DNA of 64,000 nucleotides from Streptomyces sp. B21-105 (GCF_036898465.1 NZ_JARUMJ010000001.1:4836001-4900000), one strand, 5' to 3'; numbered from the stretch's first letter, positions 17,380 to 27,287 are shown. The notes: generated from the sequence alone by a model not told the origin. Numbers and translations: made by a program.

Positions 17380-18345
17380 TCAGGCGCGGGTGGCCCTGCG
17401 CCGCCGCGTGGCGACGACGATCGCCGCGCCGCCCGCCAGCAGCGCCGCCGCGCCGCCCGCGATCAGGGGCGTGTCGCTGCTCGCGCCGGTCTCCGCGAGG
17501 TCGCCGCCGCCGCCGTTGGGCGTGGGGGCGGGCGCGTCGGTCGACGGGGAGGCGGACGGGGACGCCGATTCGCTGTCGGACGTCGACGGGGACGGCGACG
17601 GCGACGGCGACGTGGTGTCGTTTTCCGACGGGGTGGACGGCGTTCCGGACGGCGTGCCCGACGGCGTGCCGGACGGCGTGTTCGCCGGCACGGTCGGCGG
17701 GGTGCCCGGCGGCTGCTCGGTGACCGTGCAGTCCTTCGTGCCGCCGTTCCAGGCCGCGATCAGCTTGTCCTTGATGACCGGGCGGTCCGGCCCCTTGGGC
17801 ACGTCGCCGTGGACGAAGCCGTCCTTCGCGTCGAGCTTGCCGTCGAACTTGACCGCGCCCCGGTAGAGGTCGATCTGGGCGAAGCAGCCCGCGTCGGGCA
17901 CGGCGATGTCGAGGCTGTCGGTCTGGCCGGGCTTGACGGTCACGGTGTCGAAGTCGACGAAGACCTGCTCACCGGAGGTGCGGAAGCTGGAGCCGTGGGC
18001 GAGGTAGGAGGCGAGGGAGGCGGTGCACGTCGTCGCGTTGCCGGCGGCGCGGACCTTGACGTGGATCTTGCCGTCCTCGGTCGGCTTGAGGTTCTGGTCG
18101 TCGACGCGCACCGAGTCGAAGAACTTCGTGCCGTCGAGCGAGAACTGGCAGCGGTCGGTCTCCGTCTCGGTGCCCGCGCCCGTCCCCGGCTGGTACTGGC
18201 CGCCGGACTTCCAGCCGTCGCCGCCGGGTGTCCCGGTGCCCGCGAAGGCGGCGGAAGCGGCGGCGACGGAGGCGGCGCACAGGGTGAGCGAAACGGCGCC
18301 CGCCCCCAGCAGGCGGCGCACGATGACAGTTCTCGCTATGGACAT
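17380..18345 (-). CDS. LAETG-anchored surface protein, sortase substrate
   Basis: The 321-residue exported protein has a signal peptide (residues 1-36, ending SAAFAGTG), an about 180-residue extracellular domain with four Cys (DRCQF, ATTCTAS, DAGCFAQIDLYRGAVKF, TKDCTVTE), a Thr/Ser/Pro/Gly stalk with a repeated GTPS unit (residues about 215-280), then LAETG, a hydrophobic segment and an RRRRATRA tail. LAxTG is the motif of class E sortases of Streptomyces, which anchor proteins such as the long chaplins. No sortase gene is in the window. Confidence 0.85.
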   Translation of the reverse strand: MSIARTVIVRRLLGAGAVSLTLCAASVAAASAAFAGTGTPGGDGWKSGGQYQPGTGAGTETETDRCQFSLDGTKFFDSVRVDDQNLKPTEDGKIHVKVRAAGNATTCTASLASYLAHGSSFRTSGEQVFVDFDTVTVKPGQTDSLDIAVPDAGCFAQIDLYRGAVKFDGKLDAKDGFVHGDVPKGPDRPVIKDKLIAAWNGGTKDCTVTEQPPGTPPTVPANTPSGTPSGTPSGTPSTPSENDTTSPSPSPSPSTSDSESASPSASPSTDAPAPTPNGGGGDLAETGASSDTPLIAGGAAALLAGGAAIVVATRRRRATRA

Positions 18346-18598
18346 ACGAATCCCGTTCTTGGCGAGTCGCCGGGCTGACCGGTCAGATCAGAAGACGGCA
18401 TCAGCCGAAGGCGTCAGAAGAGCAGATGAGCAGCGGAGTAAATGAGCAGGGGGTGGCGGAGAAGGGCGAAGTTCGCCGGGCTCATCGGTCACAGCTGCCA
18501 CGAAGGCCACACGTGTCACAGAGGCCACAGCGTGAGACCCATCGTCGTGTGCATGCCGGACCCATGTCAACCTGCGTCAAACCCTGGGGAGTTCAAAA

Positions 18599-18626
18599 TT
18601 CCGTCACATGTTCACCATGTGCGGAA
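18599..18626. promoter_or_regulatory. Inverted repeat upstream of the GH13 glucosidase
   Basis: TTCCG-t-CACATG is followed by a TTCAC spacer and CATGTG-CGGAA, giving 11 matched positions with one inserted base in the left arm. It is about 60 bp upstream of the GH13 start, consistent with an operator for a sugar-responsive regulator. The cognate protein is not in the window. Confidence 0.5.
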
Positions 18627-18671
18627 TGATCTGTTCCGAAGAGTCCGATGTTCACCTTCCGGACACAGCGG

Positions 18672-18685
18672 ACAGGCTTGCCTGT
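18672..18685. promoter_or_regulatory. Perfect palindrome abutting the GH13 start codon
   Basis: ACAGGC and GCCTGT flank a TT centre and end exactly at the base before the ATG. No ribosome site precedes the ATG, so transcription may begin at or near it, and a repressor bound here would block initiation directly. Confidence 0.45.
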
Positions 18686-20347
<1,662 letters not shown>

Positions 20348-20350
<3 letters not shown>

Positions 20351-20387
20351 CCACCCGGTCCGGGTGACTGCCCGGTCCGGGTGGTCA
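20348..20387. terminator. Hairpin after the GH13 gene
   Basis: TGACCACCCGG starting at the stop codon pairs with CCGGGTGGTCA at 20377-20387. It separates the GH13 gene from the convergent DUF4142 gene, whose stop is at 20416, and probably serves both. Confidence 0.75.
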
Positions 20388-20415
20388 GCCTGCCCGCCGA
20401 ACCCGCCGTCTGCGT

Positions 20416-21252
20416 CTATCCGCCGTTGTTGGCCTGGCCACCCGTACCGGCCTGGCCTCCGGTGCCGGCTTGTCCGCCGATGCCTGCCTGGCCTCCGTTG
20501 TCGGCCTGGCCGGGGATCTGCCCGTTCACGCCGCTCAGGTCGATCGGTGTGGAGGTGGCGTTCGGCGGTGGGGTGAGGACGATCAGCGGCTGGCCGGCGG
20601 GCGGCACCGGCGGCGTCGTGTCCGCCTTGGGCAGCTTCGGCGGGGTGGTCTGGGTGAACAGCGTGGTGTCGAAGTCGACCAGGCCGGTCTTCTCCATCAC
20701 CGTGATGTGGTCCAGGACGGTGTTGTTGGCCTGGTCGGCGAGGGAGCGGATCAGCGTGTTCTTCGTCGTCGAGCGGACCTTCGCGATGGTGTTGAAGATC
20801 GACCCGTGCGTCATGCGCAGGATGTTGGCGAAGTCGACGTCGAACTGCTTGCCCTGGTCCGCCTTGAGGGTGTTGACGAACCCCTCCTGCTGCGGGCTGG
20901 CCACGTTGGGGATCGTGATGTTCAGCATCGGCGCGAGCTTGCGGCAGCTCTCGTCCAGCGCCGCGTGCCCGTCGATGAGGTGCTGGCTGGCGATGAGGAC
21001 GGCCTTGCTCTGCCCCTTCTGCAGCCCGATCTGCCCGACCGGGTACTCCCACAGGCCGGCGGCCCGCACCGCCACCACGAAGGCGCGGTCGCTCTCGGTC
21101 AGGGGCCCCCACTGGGTGTTGGCGATGATCCGGTCACCCGAGTTCGACACGTTGTCCAGGCCGAGCATCGACGGGTACGCGAGGGCGCTGAGTGTCAGGG
21201 TCAGCGCGCCCCCCACGAAAATAGTTCCCATCATGTTGCGTGAAAGTGCCAC
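20416..21252 (-). CDS. DUF4142 protein with Gly/Gln repeat tail
   Basis: The 278-residue protein has an N-terminal hydrophobic anchor (MMGTIFVGGALTLTLSALAYP), then a DUF4142 four-helix domain (residues about 50-205: LTESDRAFVVAVRAAGLWEY, RMTHGSIFNTIAKVRSTTKN, LADQANNTVLDHI). The tail alternates GGQAGTGGQAGTGGQA, a low-complexity stretch of 30 residues. DUF4142 proteins are ferritin-like exported proteins of unknown function. The GTG at 21252 has AGGAGG five bases upstream. Confidence 0.8.
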   Translation of the reverse strand: MALSRNMMGTIFVGGALTLTLSALAYPSMLGLDNVSNSGDRIIANTQWGPLTESDRAFVVAVRAAGLWEYPVGQIGLQKGQSKAVLIASQHLIDGHAALDESCRKLAPMLNITIPNVASPQQEGFVNTLKADQGKQFDVDFANILRMTHGSIFNTIAKVRSTTKNTLIRSLADQANNTVLDHITVMEKTGLVDFDTTLFTQTTPPKLPKADTTPPVPPAGQPLIVLTPPPNATSTPIDLSGVNGQIPGQADNGGQAGIGGQAGTGGQAGTGGQANNGG

Positions 21253-21471
21253 CGTTCCTCCTGCCCGTCGGGGAATCCGCCGTCGTGTCGTCGCCCGGTG
21301 GGGATCCGGACGGAGAGAAGTACGTGCGCGGAGCCGTTCGGACTCATCGGGCCCGCCGAAAAGTTGATGGACGGTGCACAGGACGACAAGTAAGTTCTCA
21401 AAAGGAACTAGCGCGGCACTTCAAGCAAGCAACGCGTGCAAGCAACTCACGGGACCGAGAGGGGACCTGCC

Positions 21472-21637
21472 GTGCAGCAGACCTGGACCGCCGTGGACGC
21501 CTGCTTCAACGACCTGCTGGTGGAGGAGGACGACGCATTGCGGGCGGCCGACGCGGGCAGCGAGGCGGCCGGCGCGGGCAGCGAGGCGGCCGGTCTGCCG
21601 CCCCATCAGGCCGAAGGACCAAAAGGGGGGCATGGGG
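21472..21637 (+). pseudogene. N-terminal remnant of an O-methyltransferase-like gene
   Basis: From GTG 21472, preceded by GAGAGGGGA, the frame reads QQTWTAVDACFNDLLVEEDD and continues ALRAADAGSEAAG, then a repeated AGSEAAGLPPHQ. This matches the start of SAM-dependent O-methyltransferases of the caffeoyl-CoA type (WTAVDRYFNDLL...GLP), but the cofactor-binding domain is absent. The GCGGGCAGCGAGGCGGCCGG unit is duplicated in tandem. The rest has been deleted and the frame runs into the MOSC gene. I infer a deletion that placed its ribosome site and start upstream of the MOSC gene. Confidence 0.55.
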
Positions 21638-22345
21638 ATGAGCACGGCGCGACTGACCGAGATCACGTACTACCCGGTGAAGGGATGCGCGGGGGCGACA
21701 CTCACCGAGGCGACGCTGACGTCGACCGGTGTGCCGCACGACCGCACCTACGCGATCGCCGACGAGAAGGGCGAGTTGCGCTGGCAGTGGGGTGACCCCC
21801 GGATGGCGTTGATCTCCCCGGAGTCGAGCGACGGCGAGGTGACGCTGCGCGCGCCGGGCCGGGACCCGGTGCGGGCGGACAGCCCGGACGTGCACGCCTG
21901 GCTCACGGAGTTCCTGGGCGTCCCGAGTACGCTCGTCCGGACCCCGGAGGGCAACGCCGGCCGTCTGCACGTGGTCTCGCGGGCCAGCCTGGACGCCCTG
22001 AACCGTCGGCTCGCCGCCCGGGGAGCCGCCCCTCTCCCGATGAACCGCTTCCGTCCCAACCTTGTCGTGGACGGCTGGGACGCGCCCCACACCGAGGACC
22101 GCGCCGCCCGCCTCGCAGTCGCCGGCACGGAGTTGGCCTTCACGGAGGAAACGATCCGCTGCGCGATCACCATGGTCGACCAGCGCACCGGCCGCCGCGC
22201 CGGCCCGGAACCCCTGCGCACCCTGGCGGACTACCGCCGGGCGGACGCCGACGGCGGGCTCGCCTTCGGCGCGTACTTCCAGGTCCGGCGGCCGGGGAGG
22301 ATAGCGGTCGGCGACGAGGTGGCGGTACGCCCCGAGCCGTCCTAG
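21638..22345 (+). CDS. MOSC-domain protein
   Basis: The 235-residue protein has an N-terminal beta-barrel MOSC_N domain (STARLTEITYYPVKGCAGATL) and a C-terminal MOSC domain (NRFRPNLVVDGWDAPHTEDR, IRCAITMVDQRTGRR). Family members act as molybdenum-cofactor sulfurtransferase-like or amidoxime-reducing proteins. The family Cys is present in IRCAITMVDQ. ATG 21638 is chosen; ATG 21632 is two codons upstream. It lies directly after the methyltransferase remnant and may use that gene's promoter. Confidence 0.85.
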   Translation: MSTARLTEITYYPVKGCAGATLTEATLTSTGVPHDRTYAIADEKGELRWQWGDPRMALISPESSDGEVTLRAPGRDPVRADSPDVHAWLTEFLGVPSTLVRTPEGNAGRLHVVSRASLDALNRRLAARGAAPLPMNRFRPNLVVDGWDAPHTEDRAARLAVAGTELAFTEETIRCAITMVDQRTGRRAGPEPLRTLADYRRADADGGLAFGAYFQVRRPGRIAVGDEVAVRPEPS

Positions 22346-22366
22346 ACGCCCGCCTGGACGCCCTGC

Positions 22367-22621
22367 CTAGACGCCCTCGGCGTGCTCGACGTGCTTCGTG
22401 CCGTCCATGGCCTTGGTCTGGCGGCGTTCCTGGAGGGCGCGGTTGATGGTGTGCAGGCGGATCGCGGTGAAGAGGACGACGGCCGCGCCGATGGCCGCCA
22501 TCTTCCACTCGCTGTCCCGGACGGCCGCGTAGAAGAGGAAGCCGCTGAAGACGGCGCCGAAGACGACGAGCAGGGGTTCGCGCACCCAGAAGGGGAGGAC
22601 GCGGATGACGAGATGGATCAT
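22367..22621 (-). CDS. Small membrane protein
   Basis: The 84-residue protein has two hydrophobic segments (about residues 2-32 and 40-58) with PFWVREPLLVVFGAVFSGFL, then a charged tail (ALQERRQTKAMDGTKHVEHA). It is conserved in style among Streptomyces small membrane proteins. It converges with the MOSC gene at a 21-bp gap. No function is recognised. Confidence 0.6.
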   Translation of the reverse strand: MIHLVIRVLPFWVREPLLVVFGAVFSGFLFYAAVRDSEWKMAAIGAAVVLFTAIRLHTINRALQERRQTKAMDGTKHVEHAEGV

Positions 22622-22759
22622 CGCGCCACTTCAGCACTCGCGGCCTGCTCCCGCTGTGACGGAGGCCACAATTCCGGGAGTTATGTGTGCGTGATGTGAA
22701 GGCCGTCCCCTTCTGGACGGCCTGACGCGGATGCCCGCCGGAGTCCGGACAGGTCCGCG

Positions 22760-23311
22760 TCAGTACCGCACCGCCCGCGCCGCCTCCGCCTTCACCTCGC
22801 CGGAGAGCGCGCGGTGGCTGCGGGCGATGGCCTTGGCGGTCTTGCCGGCCGGGACGTCGGTGACGGTGACGAGCACGGAGTCGAGCAGCTTGCCGCCGGA
22901 GTCCTTGAAGTCCACCTCGACGGCGAAGGACTTCGTCGAGTCGGCGCTGTTGGTGACGGTCACCTCGACCGCGCTGCGGTCGCCGTCGGCGGTCGGCGTG
23001 CCGAGCTTCACGTCGCCCTTGGCGTCGACGCCGCCCTCGATCCCGTCGAGCTTGCGGCCCACCTCCGCCGTCGCCGACGAGAACGCCTCCGAGGCCTCCG
23101 AGGCGAGCGAGGAGGCGGCCGCGGTGGCCTGACCGCCCACCGACTTCGCGGCGGAGGCGGCCTTGCTGGCAACGGACGACGGGGTGTCGTCCCCCGAACA
23201 GCCGGTGAGCGTGGTGAGCGCGGCGAGACCCGTCAGTAGGGCCGCGCACCGAACCGCCGCCGGACGGAGTCCCCGGAGTCCCCTCTTCCGGCTTCTGCGG
23301 TTCGTTGCCAT
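22760..23311 (-). CDS. Putative lipoprotein, FxLYD-like
   Basis: The 183-residue protein has a GGAGG site, a basic N-terminus (MATNRRSRKRG) and a clear lipobox LTGC at about residue 35. An Ala/Ser-rich helical stalk (SVASKAASAAKSVGGQATA) leads to an Ig-like domain (AVEVTVTNSADSTKSFAVEVDF, SVLVTVTDVPAGKTA) resembling FxLYD. It is likely anchored on the outer face of the membrane. The function is unknown. Confidence 0.7.
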   Translation of the reverse strand: MATNRRSRKRGLRGLRPAAVRCAALLTGLAALTTLTGCSGDDTPSSVASKAASAAKSVGGQATAAASSLASEASEAFSSATAEVGRKLDGIEGGVDAKGDVKLGTPTADGDRSAVEVTVTNSADSTKSFAVEVDFKDSGGKLLDSVLVTVTDVPAGKTAKAIARSHRALSGEVKAEAARAVRY

Positions 23312-23330
23312 CACGCCTCCAGGTCGGTAG

Positions 23331-23416
23331 CGGGTCGGTCGCGGGTTCCGGTCGGGGGTTCCGGTCGCGGGTCGATCGCGGGTCGATCGCGGACCCGTGT
23401 TCGCGGACCCGTGTTC
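23331..23416. repeat. Short tandem repeats
   Basis: Two perfect 11-bp copies of GCGGGTCGATC (23367-23388) are followed by two perfect 14-bp copies of GCGGACCCGTGTTC (23389-23416). Looser GGTTCCGGTCG copies precede them. They lie between the divergent lipoprotein and DUF7144-like genes. Confidence 0.7.
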
Positions 23417-23550
23417 TCGGCATCTCCAGTGAAGGCGCGGACCGTCCCGCCCGCATGCCGGCCCACCCGAACGGCGCACCCCCGTGGTGGCAGCCCCCAC
23501 CCGGACGGATGGTCGAGGGAAAGTCGCCGAGACAGAAACGGGGTAGCCCC

Positions 23551-24039
23551 ATGAGCGACCAGCCGCACTCCCAGCCTTCGTCGCACGGGTCGCCGGTGTG
23601 GGACCCGTCCCACCAGGGCACCGGCACGCCGGCCTGGGCCGCGCCCCCGGCCGGCAGCGGGCTGGCCGCCGGCGGGGTCGTCTTCGGCGGTGTGCTGATG
23701 TTCGTCAGCGGTGTCCTCGCCATTTTCCAGGGCATCGCCGCGATCGCCGAGGACGACGTCTACTCCCGGGTCGGCAGCTACGTGTACGAGATGAACCTCA
23801 CCGGCTGGGGCTGGGTCCTGCTGATCGTGGGCATCGTGGCCACGGCGACCGGCTGGGGGCTGCTGATGGGGGTGGAGAAGGCGGAGTGGGCCCGGATCAG
23901 CGGCATCGTGCTGGCGTCGCTGAGCCTGATCCTGCAGTTCCTGTTCCTGCCGTACGCGCCGGTCTGGGCGGTCATTCAGATCGCCATCGACGTCTTCGTC
24001 ATCTGGGCCCTGGCCTCCTACCGCCCCCTCCAGGCCTGA
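23551..24039 (+). CDS. DUF7144-family membrane protein
   Basis: The 162-residue protein has a hydrophilic N-terminus (residues 1-38) and four TM segments (about 40-62, 82-104, 113-133 and 138-158). The layout and motifs WGWVLLIVGIVATATGWGLL and WARISGIVLASLSLILQF match the DUF7144 family of small actinobacterial membrane proteins, whose role is unknown. It is divergent from the lipoprotein gene. Confidence 0.7.
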   Translation: MSDQPHSQPSSHGSPVWDPSHQGTGTPAWAAPPAGSGLAAGGVVFGGVLMFVSGVLAIFQGIAAIAEDDVYSRVGSYVYEMNLTGWGWVLLIVGIVATATGWGLLMGVEKAEWARISGIVLASLSLILQFLFLPYAPVWAVIQIAIDVFVIWALASYRPLQA

Positions 24040-24077
24040 CACCGACCTGGCACCGACCTGGCACCTGTCCGCGAGCC

Positions 24078-24147
24078 CGGGCGTCCGGGCGTCCGGGTGA
24101 TCGGGCGTCCGGGTGATCGGGTGCTCGGGTGCTCGGGCGTCGGGGCG
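24078..24147. repeat. Degenerate tandem repeat between convergent genes
   Basis: About eight imperfect copies of an 8-10-bp unit (GGGCGTCC, GGGTGATC, GGGTGCTC) run up to the stop of the M23 gene. Two CACCGACCTGG copies precede them at about 24042-24063. Confidence 0.6.
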
Positions 24148-24984
24148 TCAGGGGAGGGCCGGCGCTCCCGACACCTGCACGTCCTTGCGGCGCAGCCACG
24201 GCAGGGGCGGCACCTGGGACCCCAGGTACGGGGTGATCCGCACCTCGAAGTGCAGGTGCGGGCCGGTGACGTTGCCGGACGCGCCGGACAGCCCGAGGCG
24301 TTGGCCGGCCGCCACCCGCTGGTCCCGGCGCACGTCGATGCGCGACAGGTGGGCGTACTGCGTGAAGTAGCCGTCCCCGTGCCGCACCAGGACCTGGTTG
24401 CCGAAGCCGTCCCCGCAGGTGGTGACCCGTACGACGCCGGAGCCGACGGCGTACACGGGGGTGCCGGAGTCCACCGCGAAGTCCTGGCCGGTGTGGCGGC
24501 GGGCCCAGCGGGAGCCCTTCGCGGCGTAGCCGGCGGAGAGCCAGTAGCGGCGCGTCGGGGCCGTCCAGCCGGTGGAGTGCTGCTCGGGCGCCCGGCTGCG
24601 GCTTCCGAAGGGACAGCGGCGGCCCGAGCGCCCGGACGGGTCGACGGCGACCGGGTCGCCGGACGCCCTGGCCCTCGCCCGGAGCAGGTCCCACAGGTCG
24701 GAGCGGACGGCCTTCCGGCGCTCCTCGGCCCTTTCGACGGCCTCGGGGAGGGCGTCGGCCTCGCGCAGCCGGTCGACCCGCTCGCGCGCCTTCTCGTGCG
24801 TGCGGACGGCCAGGACGGCCTGGTTGCGGTGTCCGTCGCCGCCCGCTGCGGCGGGCAGGGCGGCGAGCGCCGTCAGCAGGAGAGCGAGGAAGGCGGCCCC
24901 GGTCGCGGCGCTGAGGCGCGCCCGCGTCCGCGTAGGCGTAGGCGTACGCCTCCGTGGGAAGCGCGCATGATGTTCTCGTCCCAT
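24148..24984 (-). CDS. M23-family zinc endopeptidase, secreted
   Basis: The 278-residue protein has a basic N-terminus, then a signal segment (about residues 20-45, LLLTALAALPAAAGG). A helical region rich in Arg/Glu follows (ARERVDRLREADALPEAVER). The LytM/M23 domain has zinc ligands in HTGQDFAVDSGTPV and GPHLHFEV, plus GFGNQVLVRHGDGYFTQYAHL. It cleaves peptide cross-links of peptidoglycan. The neighbouring GH26 gene is on the same strand upstream, 63 bp away. ATG 24984 is chosen; an open frame extends to 25014. Confidence 0.85.
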   Translation of the reverse strand: MGREHHARFPRRRTPTPTRTRARLSAATGAAFLALLLTALAALPAAAGGDGHRNQAVLAVRTHEKARERVDRLREADALPEAVERAEERRKAVRSDLWDLLRARARASGDPVAVDPSGRSGRRCPFGSRSRAPEQHSTGWTAPTRRYWLSAGYAAKGSRWARRHTGQDFAVDSGTPVYAVGSGVVRVTTCGDGFGNQVLVRHGDGYFTQYAHLSRIDVRRDQRVAAGQRLGLSGASGNVTGPHLHFEVRITPYLGSQVPPLPWLRRKDVQVSGAPALP

Positions 24985-25047
24985 TTCCGGATCATCAGAC
25001 CGGTGGCGGGTCAAAGGGCGGCACCCGGCCGCACGGACACCCCGGTT

Positions 25048-26079
25048 TCAGCCGAACGGCCCCGCTCCCGCCCCTGCCGTCGCTCCCGTTCCCCGTCCCG
25101 CCCCCGCGCCCACCAGGGAGCGGTAGACGGCTGAGGAACGAGGGTTGTCGGCGCACCGCCACACGCCGTGCGGACAGTAGTCGCTGATGGTCTGGTACAG
25201 CGGCCGGTGCGCGGCGAACCAGTCGAGCATGCCGCGCATGTACTCCGGGTCGTCGCCGTTACGGAACAGCCCCCACTCGGGATACGACACCGGCTTGCCG
25301 TGCGCCCGCGCGAACCGGACGTGCGCGGCCAGGCCGTAGGGCTCGGAGACCTGCTCCGCGAAGGACATGCCGGCGGGCTGGTCGTAGGCGTCCATGCCGA
25401 CGACGTCGACGTGCGCGTCGCCCGGGTAGCAGGCGGTCCAGGGGACGGCGTCCCGTCCCCGGCTGGGCGTGAAGTCGAACCGGAAGCGTCCGCCTCCCGG
25501 CACCGACCGCACGGCCTCCACGATCCTGACCCAGTACCGCTTCCAGGCCCGCGGGTCGGGCCCGCACCGATGGGTGTACGTGGTCCCGTTCATCTCCCAG
25601 CCCACCACCAGTACCGCGTCCGGCAGCCCGAGCCCGACGAGCCGCCGGGCCAACGCCCGGAAGTGCCCGTCGTAGTCGCCGCGCGCCCCCCTGCGCAGCT
25701 CCTCCCGCACGACCGCGTCGGGCACGTGGTCCTCGGTCCCCTCCAGCATCGGCACGTTGAGCACGAACATCCGGTCGGCGCGCTCCTGCCTCCACCGCGC
25801 CCAGTACTCCAGGTAGCCGGGCGCCCCCTCGATGTTGCTCCACCGGTCGCCGGGCAGATAGGCGTGCCCGACCCGGGGCGTGGCGACGCCCAGCCACTCG
25901 TCCAGCCCGGCGATCCGCCGCACCCCGACGTCGTCGTACCCGACGTACGCCCCGAACGCCCCGGTCGCCGTCCCGGCCCCCCGCCCGACGGGCACGCACG
26001 CGGGCCCGGCCAGCAGCACGAGGGCGGCGAGCAGCGCGGTCAGGGCAGGGAGGGCGCGCGGGGAGCGGAACACCGGCAC
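25048..26079 (-). CDS. Exported GH26-type beta-mannanase-like enzyme
   Basis: The 343-residue protein has a hydrophobic export signal (residues 5-30, ALPALTALLAALVLLAGPAC). The barrel carries GH26-type acid/base Glu in VLVVGWEMNGTTY (about residue 165) and nucleophile Glu in PVSYPEWGLF (about 265). WNIE-like DRWSNIEGAPG and DVVGMDAYDQ fit the family. GTG 26079 is chosen; GTG 26073 is nearly equal. GH26 enzymes cleave mannans or related beta-glycans outside the cell. It may be co-transcribed with the M23 peptidase. Confidence 0.75.
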   Translation of the reverse strand: MPVFRSPRALPALTALLAALVLLAGPACVPVGRGAGTATGAFGAYVGYDDVGVRRIAGLDEWLGVATPRVGHAYLPGDRWSNIEGAPGYLEYWARWRQERADRMFVLNVPMLEGTEDHVPDAVVREELRRGARGDYDGHFRALARRLVGLGLPDAVLVVGWEMNGTTYTHRCGPDPRAWKRYWVRIVEAVRSVPGGGRFRFDFTPSRGRDAVPWTACYPGDAHVDVVGMDAYDQPAGMSFAEQVSEPYGLAAHVRFARAHGKPVSYPEWGLFRNGDDPEYMRGMLDWFAAHRPLYQTISDYCPHGVWRCADNPRSSAVYRSLVGAGAGRGTGATAGAGAGPFG

Positions 26080-26371
26080 AGGATGACGCCCCCGCCCGCA
26101 CCCGACCCCGGACTCGCTCCAGAACCACCCGGACGGGACACCCCTGCCGGGCGACCTCTCCCTTCCGGGCGGCAACCCACGAACGAGCGAGCGAGTGAAC
26201 AACCGGGCCCGCTCAACCGCTCAAAGCGCAGTGCACGACCGCACAACCGCGCAGACCGCGCAGACCGCACAACCGCGCAGACCGCGCAGACCGCACAACC
26301 GCGCAGACCGCGCAGACCGCACGGATCACCTCGCACAGCACGTGAATCCCGTACCCACACGAGGAGAATGG
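26080..26371. other. Intergenic region carrying a 26-bp tandem repeat
   Basis: It contains the leftward GH26 promoter region and a 26-bp minisatellite at 26243-26320. Apart from the very short ORF that begins at 26372, no coding signal is seen. Confidence 0.5.
26243..26320. repeat. Three perfect copies of a 26-bp repeat
   Basis: Each unit starts ACAACCGCGCAGACCGCGCA and ends GACCGC, at 26243-26268, 26269-26294 and 26295-26320. Within each unit GCAGACCGC is itself duplicated. It lies about 165 bp upstream of the GH26 gene. Confidence 0.9.
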
Positions 26372-26419
26372 ATGTTCCGCGACTTCTGGCGCCACCTGAA
26401 GGGAAGGTACGGCCTGTGA
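26372..26419 (+). CDS. 15-residue amphipathic peptide ORF
   Basis: The frame encodes MFRDFWRHLKGRYGL with GAGGAGAATG just upstream of the ATG. The peptide is basic and amphipathic (F/W/L alternating with R/K/H). It could be a small membrane-active or regulatory peptide, or a chance frame. No hairpin follows directly; short repeats of CTGTAACTCCCTTCGG type do (26440-26482). Confidence 0.35.
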   Translation: MFRDFWRHLKGRYGL

Positions 26420-26615
26420 CCTCGCCGCCGCTGTAACTGTCTCGGACCGCTGTAACTCCCTTCGGTCCGTTGTGACTCCCTTCGGCAGGCGGGACGTCGG
26501 CGGCGGTGATCACGCAGGATGGGCACGAGCATGAGCGCATCCGACGCCGGCGCTCCCACCACCGCCGATGCCTGTCGGCTGGACAGCGGTCCCGACCCGA
26601 TGCGACGCTCCGCCG

Positions 26616-27113
26616 ATGACGCTCGCCGACCTCCTCGCCTCCGTCGCCCTGACCGGCCGCCTGGGCCCGGTGCACGTAGGCGCCTCCTGGGACGACGTCA
26701 CGGCGGCCCTGGGCGAGCCGCGCGAGGTGGTCCCGATGAGCCGCCGCAGCCGCAGTCGCCGACGGTCCCGCCTCTTCGGCTACGGCGACCTGGAGGTGTT
26801 CGTCTGCCCGTGCCGTGAGGTGCGGATGGTGTCCGTCCAGACCTGGACCGACACGGTCGAGCTGCCCGGCCACGCGGGCACGTTCCCCGGCGAGCCGGCC
26901 CACGCGGAGATCGTGGCCGCCCTGGACCGCGCGGCCTGCCCCTGGGAGCTGGACGCCGGCCTCACCTTCCGCGACCAGCGCACCCTGCGGATCCCGTCGA
27001 CGCGGGCCGCCTTCGCCTTCGTCGTCCCCGAGGCCGGCGAGCCGACGCTGCACGCGCTGGGCCTGCCGGACGACGGTCACACCTGCCCGGCCCCGAGCCG
27101 CCCGACCTCCTGA
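26616..27113 (+). CDS. Hypothetical protein, unknown family
   Basis: The 165-residue protein reads TLADLLASVALTGRLGPVHVG, then GASWDDVTAALGEPREVV, an Arg/Ser-rich loop (SRRSRSRRRSRLFGYGDLEVFVC) and further strands. The pattern suggests a small alpha/beta fold with a SmpA/BamE-like WDDVTAALGEP turn; no family is certain. An in-frame ATG at 26568 would add 16 residues. Ribosome sites are weak for both. Confidence 0.55.
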   Translation: MTLADLLASVALTGRLGPVHVGASWDDVTAALGEPREVVPMSRRSRSRRRSRLFGYGDLEVFVCPCREVRMVSVQTWTDTVELPGHAGTFPGEPAHAEIVAALDRAACPWELDAGLTFRDQRTLRIPSTRAAFAFVVPEAGEPTLHALGLPDDGHTCPAPSRPTS

Positions 27114-27287
27114 CCGACATCGGGTCGGGGCAACCCTTGTGTGGGTTCGCTCGTCTTCTGAGGCGACTGTGCTTTCTCGGACGTATTCCTGCTTGTGTGC
27201 AGGGTTTCGGCGTTCGGCGGTGACCGACGCCGGAGATCCGAGCACGGTGTACGGGGTGGAACGGCCGAGGCGGAGGGGCGAGCGCCG

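Larger units (their letters stand above)
18346..18685. other. Divergent regulatory region with two palindromes
   Basis: No convincing gene is seen. An imperfect inverted repeat at 18599-18626 and a perfect 14-bp palindrome at 18672-18685 lie upstream of the GH13 gene. Copies of AGGCCACA around 18500-18525 have no evident role. Confidence 0.5.

Noticed and set aside
17380..18345. Chaplin assignment for the LAETG protein
   Set aside because: The sorting signal is similar, but the extracellular part lacks the chaplin repeat and is a larger disulfide-containing domain.
23331..24150. Short repeats considered as a CRISPR array
   Set aside because: Repeats are adjacent 8-14-bp tandem copies without spacers of uniform length and no cas genes are present.
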